From Pseudoalteromonas rubra (GTDB lineage: Bacteria > Pseudomonadota > Gammaproteobacteria > Enterobacterales > Alteromonadaceae): 64,000 nucleotides of DNA. This document shows positions 35,411 through 44,912 of the stretch, piece after piece. The translations under genes were made by a program, and so were the position numbers. The stretch's first letter is position 1. Every line of letters starts with the position of its first letter. The stretch lies in NCBI RefSeq assembly GCF_000967655.1, contig NZ_JXYA01000006.1, forward strand, positions 124,001-188,000. Direction: 5' to 3'. The notes under the pieces are model-generated. The model was not told the origin of the DNA and searched no databases. It was given only the letters and a program-made list of their open reading frames with translations.

Positions 35411-35441
35411 AAAACCGCACAACCTGGGGTCATGCGGTTTT
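35411..35441 (-). terminator. Terminator/attenuator between aceF and lpd
   Basis: Stem AAAACCGCA/TGCGGTTTT with a 13-nt loop, 9 nt after the aceF stop on the minus strand and followed by GTCATATTTTT. Confidence 0.8.
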
Positions 35442-35449
35442 GCTTTGGC

Positions 35450-37342
35450 TTACATTACCAGCTGACGAATGTCGCTCAGGTAATTGGCCAGAGTCACAGT
35501 AAAGCGGGCTGCCAGCGCACCGTCAATAACACGGTGGTCGTATGAGCAGCTTAGCGGCACCATCAGGCGCGGCTCAAACTCTTTACCATTCCACTTCGGC
35601 TTCATCTCAGACTTAGAGACACCTAAGATAGCCACTTCCGGTGCATTCACGATTGGCGTAAATGCCGTACCGCCAATACCACCCAGGCTTGAGATAGTGA
35701 AACAACCACCCTGCATGTCAGCCGCAGTCAGCTTACCTTCACGAGCCTTCTTAGACACGTCCATCAGCTCGCGAGACAGCTCAATGATGCCTTTCTTGTT
35801 GACGTCTTTGAAGACAGGCACAACCAGACCATTTGGCGTATCAACTGCCACACCGATGTTCACATACTTCTTCAGGATCAGGCTTTCACCGTTTTCTGAA
35901 AGTGATGAGTTAAAGGTTGGGAACTCTTCCAGTGCTTTGGCCGCTGCTTTCATCACGAATACCAATGGAGTGATCTTCACGCCCATTTTCTTCTTCTCTG
36001 CCAGCACATTCTGCTCTTTACGGAATGCTTCCAGCGTGGTGATGTCAGCTTCATCGAACTGAGTAACGTGTGGGATCTGAACCCAGTTACGGTGCAGGTT
36101 AGCGCCTGAGATCTTCTGGATACGAGAGAGTTTCTTCTCTTCTACTTCACCAAACTTGCTGAAGTCGACTTTCGGCCAAGGGATCAGACCCAGCTCGCCG
36201 CCACCTGTGCTGCCGCCTTTGCTGATCTCGCCAGACTCAACCTTACGAACCAGTTCTTTCACATAGTTCTGCACGTCTTCTTTCAGTACACGGTTCTTAC
36301 GGCCCGTACCTTTAACGCGTGCCAGGTTAACACCAAACTCGCGCGCCAGACGACGTACCACTGGCGAGGCATGGGCGTAATCATCGTTGGCCACAAACTC
36401 GTCTTTCGCCGCACTTGGTGCAGGCGCTGCTGCCGGAGCCGTTTTTGCCGCTGGAGCCGGTGCAGGAGCAGACGCAGCAGGTGCTGGTGCGGCCTGAGCC
36501 GGCGCTGCCGCCGCAACGGTTTCGAATACAAAGATCAGTGAACCGGTTGATACTTTGTCGCCCGCCGCCACTTTGATTTCTTTAACAGTACCGGCAAATG
36601 GCGCAGGTACTTCCATTGACGCTTTGTCGCCTTCAACGGTGATCAAAGACTGCTCTTCTTCAACGCTGTCGCCGACTGCCACCATGATCTCAGTGACTTC
36701 AACTTCGTCACCACCGATATCCGGTACCTGTACTTCCTGCAGTGAAGGCGTGGCTTCAACCGGGGCTGCCGCTGGCGCAGTTTCTGCTGCAGCTGGTGCT
36801 GCTGCACCGGCTGTTTCAAAGACAAAAACTAAGCTGCCGGTGGCCACTTTGCCGCCAATCTCAACTTTGATTTCTTTCACTGTACCGGCAAATGGTGCTG
36901 GTACTTCCATTGATGCCTTGTCGCCTTCAACCGTGATCAAAGACTGCTCAGCTTCAACGCTGTCGCCAACTGCAACCAGAATTTCGGTGACTTCAACTTC
37001 GTCGCCGCCAATGTCTGGTACGTGGACTTCTTTCACTTCAGCAGTTGCCGGGGCAGGCGCCGCAGCAGCCGGAGCTGGGGCTGGTGCTGCCTCAGCAGCA
37101 GGCGCATCGCCCGCCGCTTCGAAGACCATGATCAGTGAACCGGTCGACACTTTGTCGCCTTCACTGATTTTGATTTCTTTAACCGTACCCGCTTGAGAAG
37201 CAGGCACTTCCATTGACGCTTTGTCGCCTTCAACGGTGATCAACGACTGCTCTTCTTCTACCGTGTCGCCAACGCTGACCAAAATCTCGGTTACTTCAAC
37301 CTCATCGGCGCCAATATCTGGTACATGAATTTCGATTGCCAT
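35450..37342 (-). CDS. aceF: Pyruvate dehydrogenase E2, dihydrolipoyl acetyltransferase
   Basis: A 630-aa core subunit that transfers acetyl groups from E1 to CoA. Three lipoyl domains in tandem each contain [12 protein letters not shown] (lipoylated Lys), with the first Lys near residue 41, joined by Ala/Pro-rich swinging arms. A peripheral subunit-binding domain ([20 protein letters not shown], ~330) and a catalytic domain ending [16 protein letters not shown] complete it. ATG 37342 is preferred over the in-frame GTG just before it. The near-identical lipoyl segments form kb-scale direct DNA repeats. It lies 11 nt after aceE. Confidence 0.98.
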   Translation of the reverse strand: MAIEIHVPDIGADEVEVTEILVSVGDTVEEEQSLITVEGDKASMEVPASQAGTVKEIKISEGDKVSTGSLIMVFEAAGDAPAAEAAPAPAPAAAAPAPATAEVKEVHVPDIGGDEVEVTEILVAVGDSVEAEQSLITVEGDKASMEVPAPFAGTVKEIKVEIGGKVATGSLVFVFETAGAAAPAAAETAPAAAPVEATPSLQEVQVPDIGGDEVEVTEIMVAVGDSVEEEQSLITVEGDKASMEVPAPFAGTVKEIKVAAGDKVSTGSLIFVFETVAAAAPAQAAPAPAASAPAPAPAAKTAPAAAPAPSAAKDEFVANDDYAHASPVVRRLAREFGVNLARVKGTGRKNRVLKEDVQNYVKELVRKVESGEISKGGSTGGGELGLIPWPKVDFSKFGEVEEKKLSRIQKISGANLHRNWVQIPHVTQFDEADITTLEAFRKEQNVLAEKKKMGVKITPLVFVMKAAAKALEEFPTFNSSLSENGESLILKKYVNIGVAVDTPNGLVVPVFKDVNKKGIIELSRELMDVSKKAREGKLTAADMQGGCFTISSLGGIGGTAFTPIVNAPEVAILGVSKSEMKPKWNGKEFEPRLMVPLSCSYDHRVIDGALAARFTVTLANYLSDIRQLVM

Positions 37343-37353
37343 CACTTAGCCTC

Positions 37354-40020
37354 TTATGCGTAAAGTGGGTTGGTTTTGGTTGTGTCGATATCAAATTTCT
37401 TGATAGCGTCTGTTACTACTGATTTTTCAACTTTGCCTTGCTTAACCAGCTCGCTCAGTGCAGCAACTACCACGTAGCCTGCATTTACTTCAAAGTGACG
37501 ACGCAGGTTTTCACGGCTGTCTGAACGACCGTAACCGTCGGTGCCCAGCACTTTGTAAGAAACGCTTGGCATGAAGGCACGAACCTGATCGGCATAGCTC
37601 TTCATGTAGTCAGTGGCCGCAATTGCCGGGGCTTCGCCCAGTACCGTGCTGATGTAAGATACTTTTTGTTCTGCATCCGGGTTCAGCATGTTGAAACGCT
37701 CAGCGTCCTGACCGTCACGTGCCAGTTCATTGAATGACGTGACAGAGAATACATCTGACGCAATGCCGTAATCGTCGCTCAGGATCTGCGCCGCTTTACG
37801 TACTTCGTTCAGAATAGTACCTGAGCCCATCAGCTGTACCTGAGCCTTATCACCGGTGTAGCTTTCCAGCTTGTAGATACCCTTACGAATACCCTCTTCC
37901 GCGCCTTCTGGCATAGCAGGCATATGATAGTTTTCGTTCATCAGTGTCAGGTAGTAGAACACGTTTTCCTGCTCAGGACCGTACATACGACGGATACCGT
38001 CTTGCAGAATAACCGCGACTTCAAACGCGAACGTTGGGTCGTAAGAAATACAGTTAGGGATAGTGCCCGCCTGAATGTGCGAGTGACCATCTTCGTGCTG
38101 CAGACCTTCACCGTTCAGTGTTGTACGACCTGCTGTTGCACCTAGCAAGAAGCCACGTGCCTGCTGGTCGCCCGCCATCCACGCCATGTCGCCAACACGT
38201 TGGAAACCGAACATAGAGTAGTAGATATAGAACGGGATCATTGGCAGGTCATTGGTGCTGTAAGACGTTGCCGCAGCCACCCATGAAGACATTGCACCCA
38301 GCTCGTTGATACCTTCTTGCAGTACCTGACCAGACGTCGCTTCTTTGTAGTAAGAAACAATGTCGCGGTCCTGAGGCGTGTAGTTCTGACCGTGCGGGTT
38401 GTAAATACCAATCTGACGGAACAGACCTTCCATACCGAAAGTACGCGCTTCATCGGCAATGATAGGTACGATGTTTTTACCTACGCCTTTGTCTTTCAGC
38501 AGGATGTTCAACGCACGAACATACGCCATAGTGGTTGAGATATCACGCTTTTGCTCTTCAAGCAGTGGCTTGAATGCATCCAGCTCTGGCAGCGTCAGTG
38601 CTTCTGTAAAGTTAGGCAAACGCTGCGGCGTGTAGCCGTGTAGTGCTTTACGACGTGCGTGCAGGTATTCATACTCTGCAGACCCTTCTTCCAGTGTCAG
38701 GTAAGGCAAGTCTTTGATTTGCTCGTCAGATACTAAGTCTTCCAGGCCCAGACGTGAACGCAGGTGCTCTACGTGCGTCATGTCCATTTTCTTCACCTGG
38801 TGGGCGATGTTTTTACCTTCCGCCGCTTCACCCATGCCGTAACCTTTTACAGTCTTAGCCAGGATCACAGTAGGACGACCTTTGGTTTCTTGTGCCGCTT
38901 TAAACGCTGCGAACAATTTAGACGGCTCATGACCACCACGCTTCAGCGCGAAGATCTCTTCGTCAGTCATGTCAGCAACCAGTGCCGCTGTCTCCGGGTA
39001 ACGACCGAAGAAGTGCTCACGTACATACGCGCCATTTTTAGCTTTATACGTCTGGTAGTCACCATCAATGGTTTCGTTCATCAGCTGTAGCAGCTTACCT
39101 GTGGTGTCTTTCGCCAGTAGCTTGTCCCAGCCTGAACCCCAAACAACTTTAATAACGTTCCAGCCAGCGCCTTTGAACAGACCTTCCAGCTCCTGGATGA
39201 TCTTACCGTTACCCATTACCGGGCCATCCAGACGCTGTAGGTTACAGTTGATCAGGTAACACAGGTTATCCAGCTTCTCACGGGCCGCGAAAGAAATCGC
39301 ACCACGAGATTCCGGCTCATCCATTTCACCGTCGCCCAGGAAGGCGTATACACGCTGCTCGGCAGTGTCTTTCAGACCACGACCGTCAAGGTATTTCAGG
39401 AAACGAGCCTGATAGATAGACGCGATTGGACCCAGACCCATAGAGACAGTTGGGAACTGCCAGAATTCAGGCATCAGTTTAGGGTGCGGATAAGAAGACA
39501 AACCTTTACCGTCTACTTCCTGACGGAAGTTGTCCAGCTGCTCAGCGCTCAAACGGCCTTCAACGAATGCACGGGCATAAATGCCCGGTGAAATGTGACC
39601 CTGATAATAAACCAGGTCGCCGCCGTCTTTTTCATTTGGTGCGCGGAAGAAATGGTTAAAACACATTTCATAAAACGCTGCAGACGACTGGTACGACGCC
39701 ATATGTCCGCCCAGCTCCAGATCTTTCTTAGAAGCGCGCAGTACGATCATGATCGCATTCCAGCGGATGATAGAGCGAATACGACGCTCCAGATTCACAT
39801 CCCCCGGATAGGCAGGTTCCTGATCTGCCGGGATAGTGTTGACATAGTTGGTCGTAATACCGGTTGGCATATCAACGCCGTCCAGACGCGCCTGCTCAAG
39901 TACCTGCTCAAGCAGGAATTGCGCGCGCTCTACGCCTTCTTCTTTTACAACCGACTCAAGCGCCTGCAACCACTCTTGGGTTTCTAGCGCGTCTACGTCA
40001 AATTTATTGACTTCAGACAT
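37354..40020 (-). CDS. aceE: Pyruvate dehydrogenase E1
   Basis: An 888-aa homodimeric thiamine-diphosphate enzyme that decarboxylates pyruvate and reductively acetylates lipoyl-E2. The ThDP/Mg site is FLGDGEMDEPES with INCNLQRLDGPV, and the C-terminal half has the transketolase-like pyrimidine domain. Length and N-terminus (MSEVNKFDVDALETQEWLQA) match gammaproteobacterial AceE. It is second in a pdhR-aceE-aceF operon, 68 nt after pdhR. Confidence 0.99.
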   Translation of the reverse strand: MSEVNKFDVDALETQEWLQALESVVKEEGVERAQFLLEQVLEQARLDGVDMPTGITTNYVNTIPADQEPAYPGDVNLERRIRSIIRWNAIMIVLRASKKDLELGGHMASYQSSAAFYEMCFNHFFRAPNEKDGGDLVYYQGHISPGIYARAFVEGRLSAEQLDNFRQEVDGKGLSSYPHPKLMPEFWQFPTVSMGLGPIASIYQARFLKYLDGRGLKDTAEQRVYAFLGDGEMDEPESRGAISFAAREKLDNLCYLINCNLQRLDGPVMGNGKIIQELEGLFKGAGWNVIKVVWGSGWDKLLAKDTTGKLLQLMNETIDGDYQTYKAKNGAYVREHFFGRYPETAALVADMTDEEIFALKRGGHEPSKLFAAFKAAQETKGRPTVILAKTVKGYGMGEAAEGKNIAHQVKKMDMTHVEHLRSRLGLEDLVSDEQIKDLPYLTLEEGSAEYEYLHARRKALHGYTPQRLPNFTEALTLPELDAFKPLLEEQKRDISTTMAYVRALNILLKDKGVGKNIVPIIADEARTFGMEGLFRQIGIYNPHGQNYTPQDRDIVSYYKEATSGQVLQEGINELGAMSSWVAAATSYSTNDLPMIPFYIYYSMFGFQRVGDMAWMAGDQQARGFLLGATAGRTTLNGEGLQHEDGHSHIQAGTIPNCISYDPTFAFEVAVILQDGIRRMYGPEQENVFYYLTLMNENYHMPAMPEGAEEGIRKGIYKLESYTGDKAQVQLMGSGTILNEVRKAAQILSDDYGIASDVFSVTSFNELARDGQDAERFNMLNPDAEQKVSYISTVLGEAPAIAATDYMKSYADQVRAFMPSVSYKVLGTDGYGRSDSRENLRRHFEVNAGYVVVAALSELVKQGKVEKSVVTDAIKKFDIDTTKTNPLYA

Positions 40021-40088
40021 ATGGAGTGTTCCTTATGTTTAAAATACGAATTTATTCTATAGCGTTAGCTTATGGCTCTGTTTGTGTA

Positions 40089-40838
40089 CTACTGTGCTTT
40101 GGTGCGACGCAAGCTGCGCTCAATGCGCGACCGCTCCCGCCCGGCTTCCAGCAACGCCTCTTCAATAAAGGCTAAGTGCGCGTTACTGGCCAGTCTTGCC
40201 TGCTCTGGCTTACCTTCGATCACGGCGTTTTTTAACACCTCGCGATGATGGGCAAGCTGTGCGCTGGCATCCGGCTTTTGCACTAACACCGTTAAGTTCT
40301 GCAATACATTTTGTTCCAGTAAAGACTGCATGCCCCGCATCAGATGTAGCAACACCACATTGTGTGAGGCTTCTGCTACGGTAAAGTGGAAGGTATTGAT
40401 GGCTCTGGCCTTTTGCACCAGATCATCGCCAACGCTGGCGATGTCATCAAAGCTTTGTTCCACTTTATCAAGATCCGTTTGCGTGCCACGCATGGCGGCG
40501 TAGTACGCTGCAATGCCCTCCAGGGCATGACGAAACTCCAGCAAATCAAACTGCGACTCGGGGTGTTTACTGATCAACTCGAATAAGGGATCAGTCAACC
40601 CCTCTTCAAGCTGATTTTTTACATAGGTACCGCCACCCTGACGTCGGGTAACCAGCCCTTTGGCTTCAAGCTTTTGAATGGCTTCGCGCAGCGATGGCCG
40701 CGACACTTCAAATTGCTTGGCCAGTTCACGCTCCGGCGGCAGCTTTTCCCCTGGCATCAACGACCCTTCTAGGATCATATTTTCCAGTTGTTCCAGAATG
40801 ACATCTGATAGTTTCGCTGCTTTTATCTTTAAAGACAT
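40089..40838 (-). CDS. pdhR: Pyruvate-responsive repressor PdhR (GntR family)
   Basis: A 249-aa FadR-subfamily GntR regulator. The winged helix (~10-75) has MPGEKLPPERELAKQFEVSR and AIQKLEAKGLVTRRQGGGTYV; an all-helical FCD ligand domain follows (~95-230). In relatives, pyruvate releases it from operators before pdhR-aceEF-lpd. Here an AATTGGT-CAT-ACCAAATT dyad lies 133 nt upstream, so autoregulation of the operon is well supported. Confidence 0.96.
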   Translation of the reverse strand: MSLKIKAAKLSDVILEQLENMILEGSLMPGEKLPPERELAKQFEVSRPSLREAIQKLEAKGLVTRRQGGGTYVKNQLEEGLTDPLFELISKHPESQFDLLEFRHALEGIAAYYAAMRGTQTDLDKVEQSFDDIASVGDDLVQKARAINTFHFTVAEASHNVVLLHLMRGMQSLLEQNVLQNLTVLVQKPDASAQLAHHREVLKNAVIEGKPEQARLASNAHLAFIEEALLEAGRERSRIERSLRRTKAQ

Positions 40839-40970
40839 TGATTAAACGCCGAGTTTATAGGTGAAACCCCAAGTCAGCTGTCTCTGTTCCTGCCCGCCAA
40901 AACACCGGCAAGATACTGATCCAGCTCACTCTTTACTTAAACAGATCCGGTAAGGCCAACCCTAAAGGTA

Positions 40971-40988
40971 AATTGGTCATACCAAATT
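40971..40988. promoter_or_regulatory. PdhR operator
   Basis: AATTGGTCATACCAAATT is an almost perfect copy of the enterobacterial PdhR box (AATTGGTnnnACCAATT), placed upstream of pdhR. Confidence 0.85.
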
Positions 40989-41656
40989 TGTGCACTACGT
41001 TATCAAAATCAAGCGCAACTGTCAAAAATCGGCGCTTTGCGGCTAAAAGTAATACAAAAAAAGCCACCACAAAGTGTCTAAACTTTATACAAGTTAAATG
41101 ATTTAAAAAAGGAAAATAAAATGGTCAGACCAGATAGAAAAGTCAATCACCGGTTTACGTCATACTCACTTGGCTAACACACCAGTGAGGTGCTACAGAT
41201 AAACGGCAACGAGACAATCAGTGAGAAAGGAGCCGATGAATAAAAAGAGTAAAAATTCGTGAAGTCAGATTGCCTGCGGCACAGGACCTGGACTTTGCGC
41301 GCCAGTATTTCAGCCGCTAACGCTCAGAACGGTCACTTTGGGATAGGTATCTACGTAGCTATTTGCCTGTGCTTTAAAACCCGTCACAGATAAGATGAGA
41401 AGAGCGAGTACTAAAACTATATTCTTCATTATTAGATCTCTTTGTTTGTTACAATGTGCTCACGTTATTATGTGTACCGAGACTATACTTACCCGCGCCT
41501 ATCAAGCCAGCAGAGAAACAAATAAAAAACTTATATATCAAAGGTTTGAAGTTTTATTTAAAGTAAATCCCTACCTCTAACGGAGACAAAAATTAATATC
41601 TGTTTAACTTTGTGTGTGGTAAACTTCGTCCCGAAGCTAACAACAAAGGAAATAAT
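40989..41656. other. Gene-poor stretch after the PdhR operator
   Basis: Only very short frames occur here. ATG 41121 opens 18 codons; a protein-like frame without a start, LPAAQDLDFARQYFSR then TAA, ends near 41320; a 39-codon minus-strand ORF at 41310-41429 has a signal peptide and is listed separately. The mixture suggests remnants of small genes. Confidence 0.4.
41310..41429 (-). CDS. 39-aa putative secreted peptide or gene remnant
   Basis: MKNIVLVLALLILSVTGFKA then QA forms a convincing signal peptide; only about 17 mature residues (NSYVDTYPKVTVLSVSG) follow. The upstream AAAGAGA is a weak ribosome-binding site. It may be a real small peptide or the 5' end of a truncated secreted protein. 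Confidence 0.4.
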   Translation of the reverse strand: MKNIVLVLALLILSVTGFKAQANSYVDTYPKVTVLSVSG

Positions 41657-41980
41657 ATGAAAAAGCTATTAACAGCAGCATGTACGCTACTTCTTTCTGC
41701 TCAGGTGTATGCTGGTGCGCAAACTAGCCTTGGCGAAATTCAGACTATCTATGTAAATAACGGCTGGACTATGGTCCACGGCGGCAACATTACAGGCAAC
41801 CCGGATGGCTGCTCAAATCCTGAATACTATGCCATTGTCCCTTCTGATGCTAATTACAACGCTATGCATGCTACCTTACTGGCTGCTAAATTTGCGGGAA
41901 AGAAGGTCCGTCTTTGGGTGAGTGGTTGCTCAGGTCAAAATAACAGACACCCGAGAATTCACAGTATCTGGGTATATTAA
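41657..41980 (+). CDS. Small secreted protein of unknown function
   Basis: A 107-aa protein with signal peptide MKKLLTAACTLLLSAQVYA and an ~88-residue mature chain with cysteines in DGCSNPEYYAIV and VSGCSGQNN that could form one disulfide. Alternating hydrophobic residues suggest a small beta fold (KKVRLWVSGC, PRIHSIWVY). ATG 41657 after AAAGGAA is chosen over 41612, which would bury the signal peptide. Small one-domain periplasmic proteins of this kind are frequent in marine gammaproteobacteria. A hairpin follows. Confidence 0.75.
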   Translation: MKKLLTAACTLLLSAQVYAGAQTSLGEIQTIYVNNGWTMVHGGNITGNPDGCSNPEYYAIVPSDANYNAMHATLLAAKFAGKKVRLWVSGCSGQNNRHPRIHSIWVY

Positions 41981-41995
41981 ACCCGTCTGCGTATA

Positions 41996-42014
41996 GAGGG
42001 TGTAGCTCACCCTC
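41996..42014 (+). terminator. Hairpin after the small secreted protein gene
   Basis: Perfect 7-bp stem GAGGGTG/CACCCTC with a 5-nt loop, followed by AATTTG. Confidence 0.55.
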
Positions 42015-42165
42015 AATTTGTCACCATTCAAGAGTAAGTTTATTCTCAACCAAAAATTTCATTTTACCCTAGGCGCACGAGTCAGCGCGTAATGAATCTC
42101 TCTTCTCCTTATGACTCATATAGTTGTTTAGCCAAACGTGCCTGTAGCCAAATTTATCAGTGCGA

Positions 42166-42288
42166 TCACTTCCAGAACGCCCACCATTTTTTAGCAGCTT
42201 GCATTTTCTCGGTAACTTCAGGTTGTACCTGCTCAACCGCCTCCATGTTCTCAGGGTGTTCTGACTCCAGTTCTTTATGATTCGACAT
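42166..42288 (-). CDS. 40-aa peptide with a cationic, Trp-rich C-terminus
   Basis: The ORF begins ATG at 42288 with CAGGTGA before it. It encodes an acidic N-terminal half (MSNHKELESEHPENMEAVEQ) and ends AAKKWWAFWK. Separation of charge and a Trp-rich basic tail suggest membrane contact: an antimicrobial-like or small membrane-bound regulator is possible. It was too short for the usual length cut-off. No neighbours explain it. The remaining sequence between 42015 and 42370 holds no other gene I can support. Confidence 0.5.
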   Translation of the reverse strand: MSNHKELESEHPENMEAVEQVQPEVTEKMQAAKKWWAFWK

Positions 42289-42370
42289 CAGATATTCACC
42301 TGAATAAAACAAAGAACTGTGCTATGCGACTGGGCCAAGTCTCCACAGGCCCAGCCGGTTTCAGGAGGGT

Positions 42371-43513
42371 TTAAGGATAAGTTACTTTCAGCGGTGCCAG
42401 TTTAAACGCGCCCTGCTTTGCCTCATTCAGGCCAGTCAGGGCAATAAAGCTGGTTTGAGTTTGGCGCTGATACGCTTCCTCAGCAAACCCAAGCTGCTTT
42501 GCCTGCTCATGGCTCCCAAGCGGGTTATGCTCAAACGCAAAGCTCATCAGCCAGTAAGTTTCGTAATCGCGGGCATAGGTATTGCGATTAAGAAATGCCC
42601 CATACTGCGAAGGAATATCCCAGGCAATTTTGGTCTGGATCTGTTCTGAGTCCGTTGCGCTTTGATAGCTTAGAGTAAAAAACGGTGCCAAAAAGGCTTT
42701 GGCATTGCCACGCAGCGCCCCCAGTTCGTAAACCGGGTTATCCCAATTCCAGACGCCAAAATCGGTTGCTGCGACGCTCAGACCACCTTGCTCCACGTCT
42801 TCTTTAAACAACAAGCGGGAGATATAACCATCCAATACTACCTCGCCCTTGATAGGCAAGATCAGGTGTTCAGGTTCACCGTAGCCTGGGTGGCTGTAGT
42901 CGCATTTCCCAAACCGTGAGTTGAGACAATACACAATGTCATTGTCGGCCGAGGCTTGATTGAGGTCGCTGGGATGCTGCATTTTCAGAGCATAAGGCAG
43001 ACGTGTTGCATCATGATGTTGTAATAACTTCAACAGTGCGGTTCGACTATAAGATAAGTCGGTTACAAAATTTTGCAGCTTGCCATCAACCCAGCGCTCG
43101 CTATTTACCCATATGCCCAGCGTATTGCTGTCCTGTAGCCGCGCCAATGCCTCACGCACGGGCAAGTCTGCCGCCCAGGCCTGTCTGTCACTTTGCTGAC
43201 GCTCGGGCATAAAGGTCCCGCAATGCAAGTAGCTATGCTCTGTATAGACATCAAAATAGGCAAACCCCAATTGGCTTGCAGCAAAGCGTGCCCGCAGATG
43301 GGGTTCGCCCTGTTTGTCTATGATATCGAAACCAAGAAAACGTAATGAAGGGTCGGCTTTAAAATCAGCTTGACTGGCGGTGTGTGTACTTTGTAAGACG
43401 TGCTGTTCACTCAACGCGGTACTGCAGGCGTTATCCACCAGTTGCGTGCTTGCTAGGCTTATCTGGCTATAGGAAAGTGCCGTAAAAAAGAAAAAACGCG
43501 ATAATACTGTCAT
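42371..43513 (-). CDS. Secreted protein of unknown function
   Basis: A 380-aa protein with a signal peptide (MTVLSRFFFFTALSYSQISL then AS). The mature part is rich in aromatic residues and contains four or five cysteines, for example CLNSRFGKCDYSHPGYGE (~200-217). No catalytic motif or repeat is clear. Segments such as VVLDGYISRLLF and YELGALRGNAKAF look beta-rich. It is a single gene with a weak hairpin at 42330-42354 beyond its end. I do not recognise a family. Confidence 0.7.
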   Translation of the reverse strand: MTVLSRFFFFTALSYSQISLASTQLVDNACSTALSEQHVLQSTHTASQADFKADPSLRFLGFDIIDKQGEPHLRARFAASQLGFAYFDVYTEHSYLHCGTFMPERQQSDRQAWAADLPVREALARLQDSNTLGIWVNSERWVDGKLQNFVTDLSYSRTALLKLLQHHDATRLPYALKMQHPSDLNQASADNDIVYCLNSRFGKCDYSHPGYGEPEHLILPIKGEVVLDGYISRLLFKEDVEQGGLSVAATDFGVWNWDNPVYELGALRGNAKAFLAPFFTLSYQSATDSEQIQTKIAWDIPSQYGAFLNRNTYARDYETYWLMSFAFEHNPLGSHEQAKQLGFAEEAYQRQTQTSFIALTGLNEAKQGAFKLAPLKVTYP

Positions 43514-43681
43514 GATCTAGTCCTTGAAATGATCCAATGTTTTTCAGCAGCCATAGACTGCCCCTGTTATTGCAGCGCTGTGTTACTACCCGGCTGATAT
43601 TAAACAGCACCGCACACACGCCGCAAACCATTTAATTAACATTTAACCACCAGATTTAACAACAAGATTTCGTCAGGACCG

Positions 43682-44023
43682 CTAATTTTTCAACTTGATA
43701 GGGACAGTGTTAACAACATTGACCTGTACCAATTTACCGCCGCGAATGGCAAAATAACGAACAAAATTGAGGTGGGTGCTTGGCAAATATCGATCCGAAC
43801 CAACGTCGACAATGACGGAAATGGAGCAATCGACTTTATTGGGATTGGCGGCAAGAACCACGCCTGGGAACACTTGGCCATATTTGCGATCAGACTTTAG
43901 TTTCCAGCGAAAAATCCTGATCCTAAACTTAATACGCAGGGCTATAGCTTTCTGAGGCCATAGCAGCCTGACGCATAACCTAATTGGGTTATGCGCCGTC
44001 ATGGATATAATTAAATGGTTCAT
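43682..44023 (-). CDS. Doubtful ORF, possibly the 3' end of a degraded gene
   Basis: A 113-codon frame. The first ~45 residues are basic and unlike a normal N-terminus and overlap the upstream gene by 35 nt. The last ~65 (VDCSISVIVDVGSDRYLPS onward) look like a genuine beta-rich protein end. There is no good ribosome-binding site. It lies downstream of the duplicated pair and may be a remnant of an adjacent gene. The region 43514-43681 beyond it holds nothing I can support. Confidence 0.3.
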   Translation of the reverse strand: MNHLIISMTAHNPIRLCVRLLWPQKAIALRIKFRIRIFRWKLKSDRKYGQVFPGVVLAANPNKVDCSISVIVDVGSDRYLPSTHLNFVRYFAIRGGKLVQVNVVNTVPIKLKN

Positions 44024-44735
44024 CCTCGAAAGCGACTTCTGCTTTGCTTTTTAGCTGCTCGGCCACATTATCTACAAAATCCAACACACTCAGGTTTATA
44101 CCTGCGGTCACTTTATATGCTTTCAATTCAACTCTTTCTTCCATCAGAGATTTCATATCAATGATGTCGGCAAAGTTTTCTTCATTGACATCATATTTTC
44201 CCCAATAACTGCTGGTACCACTCGGCCCGCGTTCCATTTCGGTATACTTCAGGAAAGCCTCTTTTACCTCATTGGCATATTTGACCAACTCCTGATTATT
44301 ATTAAGCTTTGTCTCTAGCGTCGTGATTTCATCTTCGCTCAGGTCACCACTGACTTTCATCAGCCCCTGCTCATCGACCGAAAACCGCCAATTTTTCTCT
44401 GCAAGCATAGGGTCCGTCAATTCGAGCATGCCCATAAAATCATCATAATGCTCAACCATTTTATTGGCTGCATGAAACATATCGCCACCAGCGTATAGCT
44501 GAGAATGGGCGTCACCGACTCGTTTTATCGTTTCTTCGGCGGTTTCTAGCAATACCTGCCCTTCACCAATAACAACCGGCCTGCTGTAGGTTGGGGTCTG
44601 ATCTTGCTCACCAGAACGGTGATAAACATCGGGCGCTAGTGTAGCGTTCACCGTCTCTTTGGGTGGTGTTTTTGGCGTTGCAGGGCCGCTCGGCTGCACC
44701 TGTGGTTGTGCCAGTGCACTCGTATCCACTTTCAT
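43989..44735 (-). CDS. Tandem-duplicated protein of unknown function, copy A
   Basis: A 248-aa cytoplasmic-looking protein, mostly helical and acidic, with no signal peptide. The leader MKVDTSALAQPQVQPSGP is Pro/Gln-rich. A conserved core includes AEETIKRVGDAHSQLYAGGD, SVDEQGLMKVSGDLSEDE, YANEVKEAFLKYTEMERGP and NFADIIDMKSLMEER. It is the downstream member of a tandem pair with the gene at 44913, aligned end to end. The first ~45 codons and the ribosome-binding region are almost identical in DNA between copies, while the rest has diverged. No family is recognised; a conserved leader with variable body could mean a targeting signal. Confidence 0.7.
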   Translation of the reverse strand: MKVDTSALAQPQVQPSGPATPKTPPKETVNATLAPDVYHRSGEQDQTPTYSRPVVIGEGQVLLETAEETIKRVGDAHSQLYAGGDMFHAANKMVEHYDDFMGMLELTDPMLAEKNWRFSVDEQGLMKVSGDLSEDEITTLETKLNNNQELVKYANEVKEAFLKYTEMERGPSGTSSYWGKYDVNEENFADIIDMKSLMEERVELKAYKVTAGINLSVLDFVDNVAEQLKSKAEVAFEDEPFNYIHDGA

Positions 44736-44912
44736 AAAAATATCCTTTTATTGCATGTGTTATTTCATTATCGGTCAGACAACACAAAAGTTGAGCGTTC
44801 ATTTACTCATCTCACTTCTGCGCCCTGGACACTCTCAATCATAACGGGAAAATCGCTGGCTGTATGTATTGCTTCACAATTAACACCTAAGCTACCCATC
44901 ATGCAGACGTTG

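Noticed and set aside
36555..37196. 213-codon plus-strand frame
   Set aside because: It is antisense to the repeated lipoyl domains of aceF; the internal repeats in its translation simply mirror that duplication.
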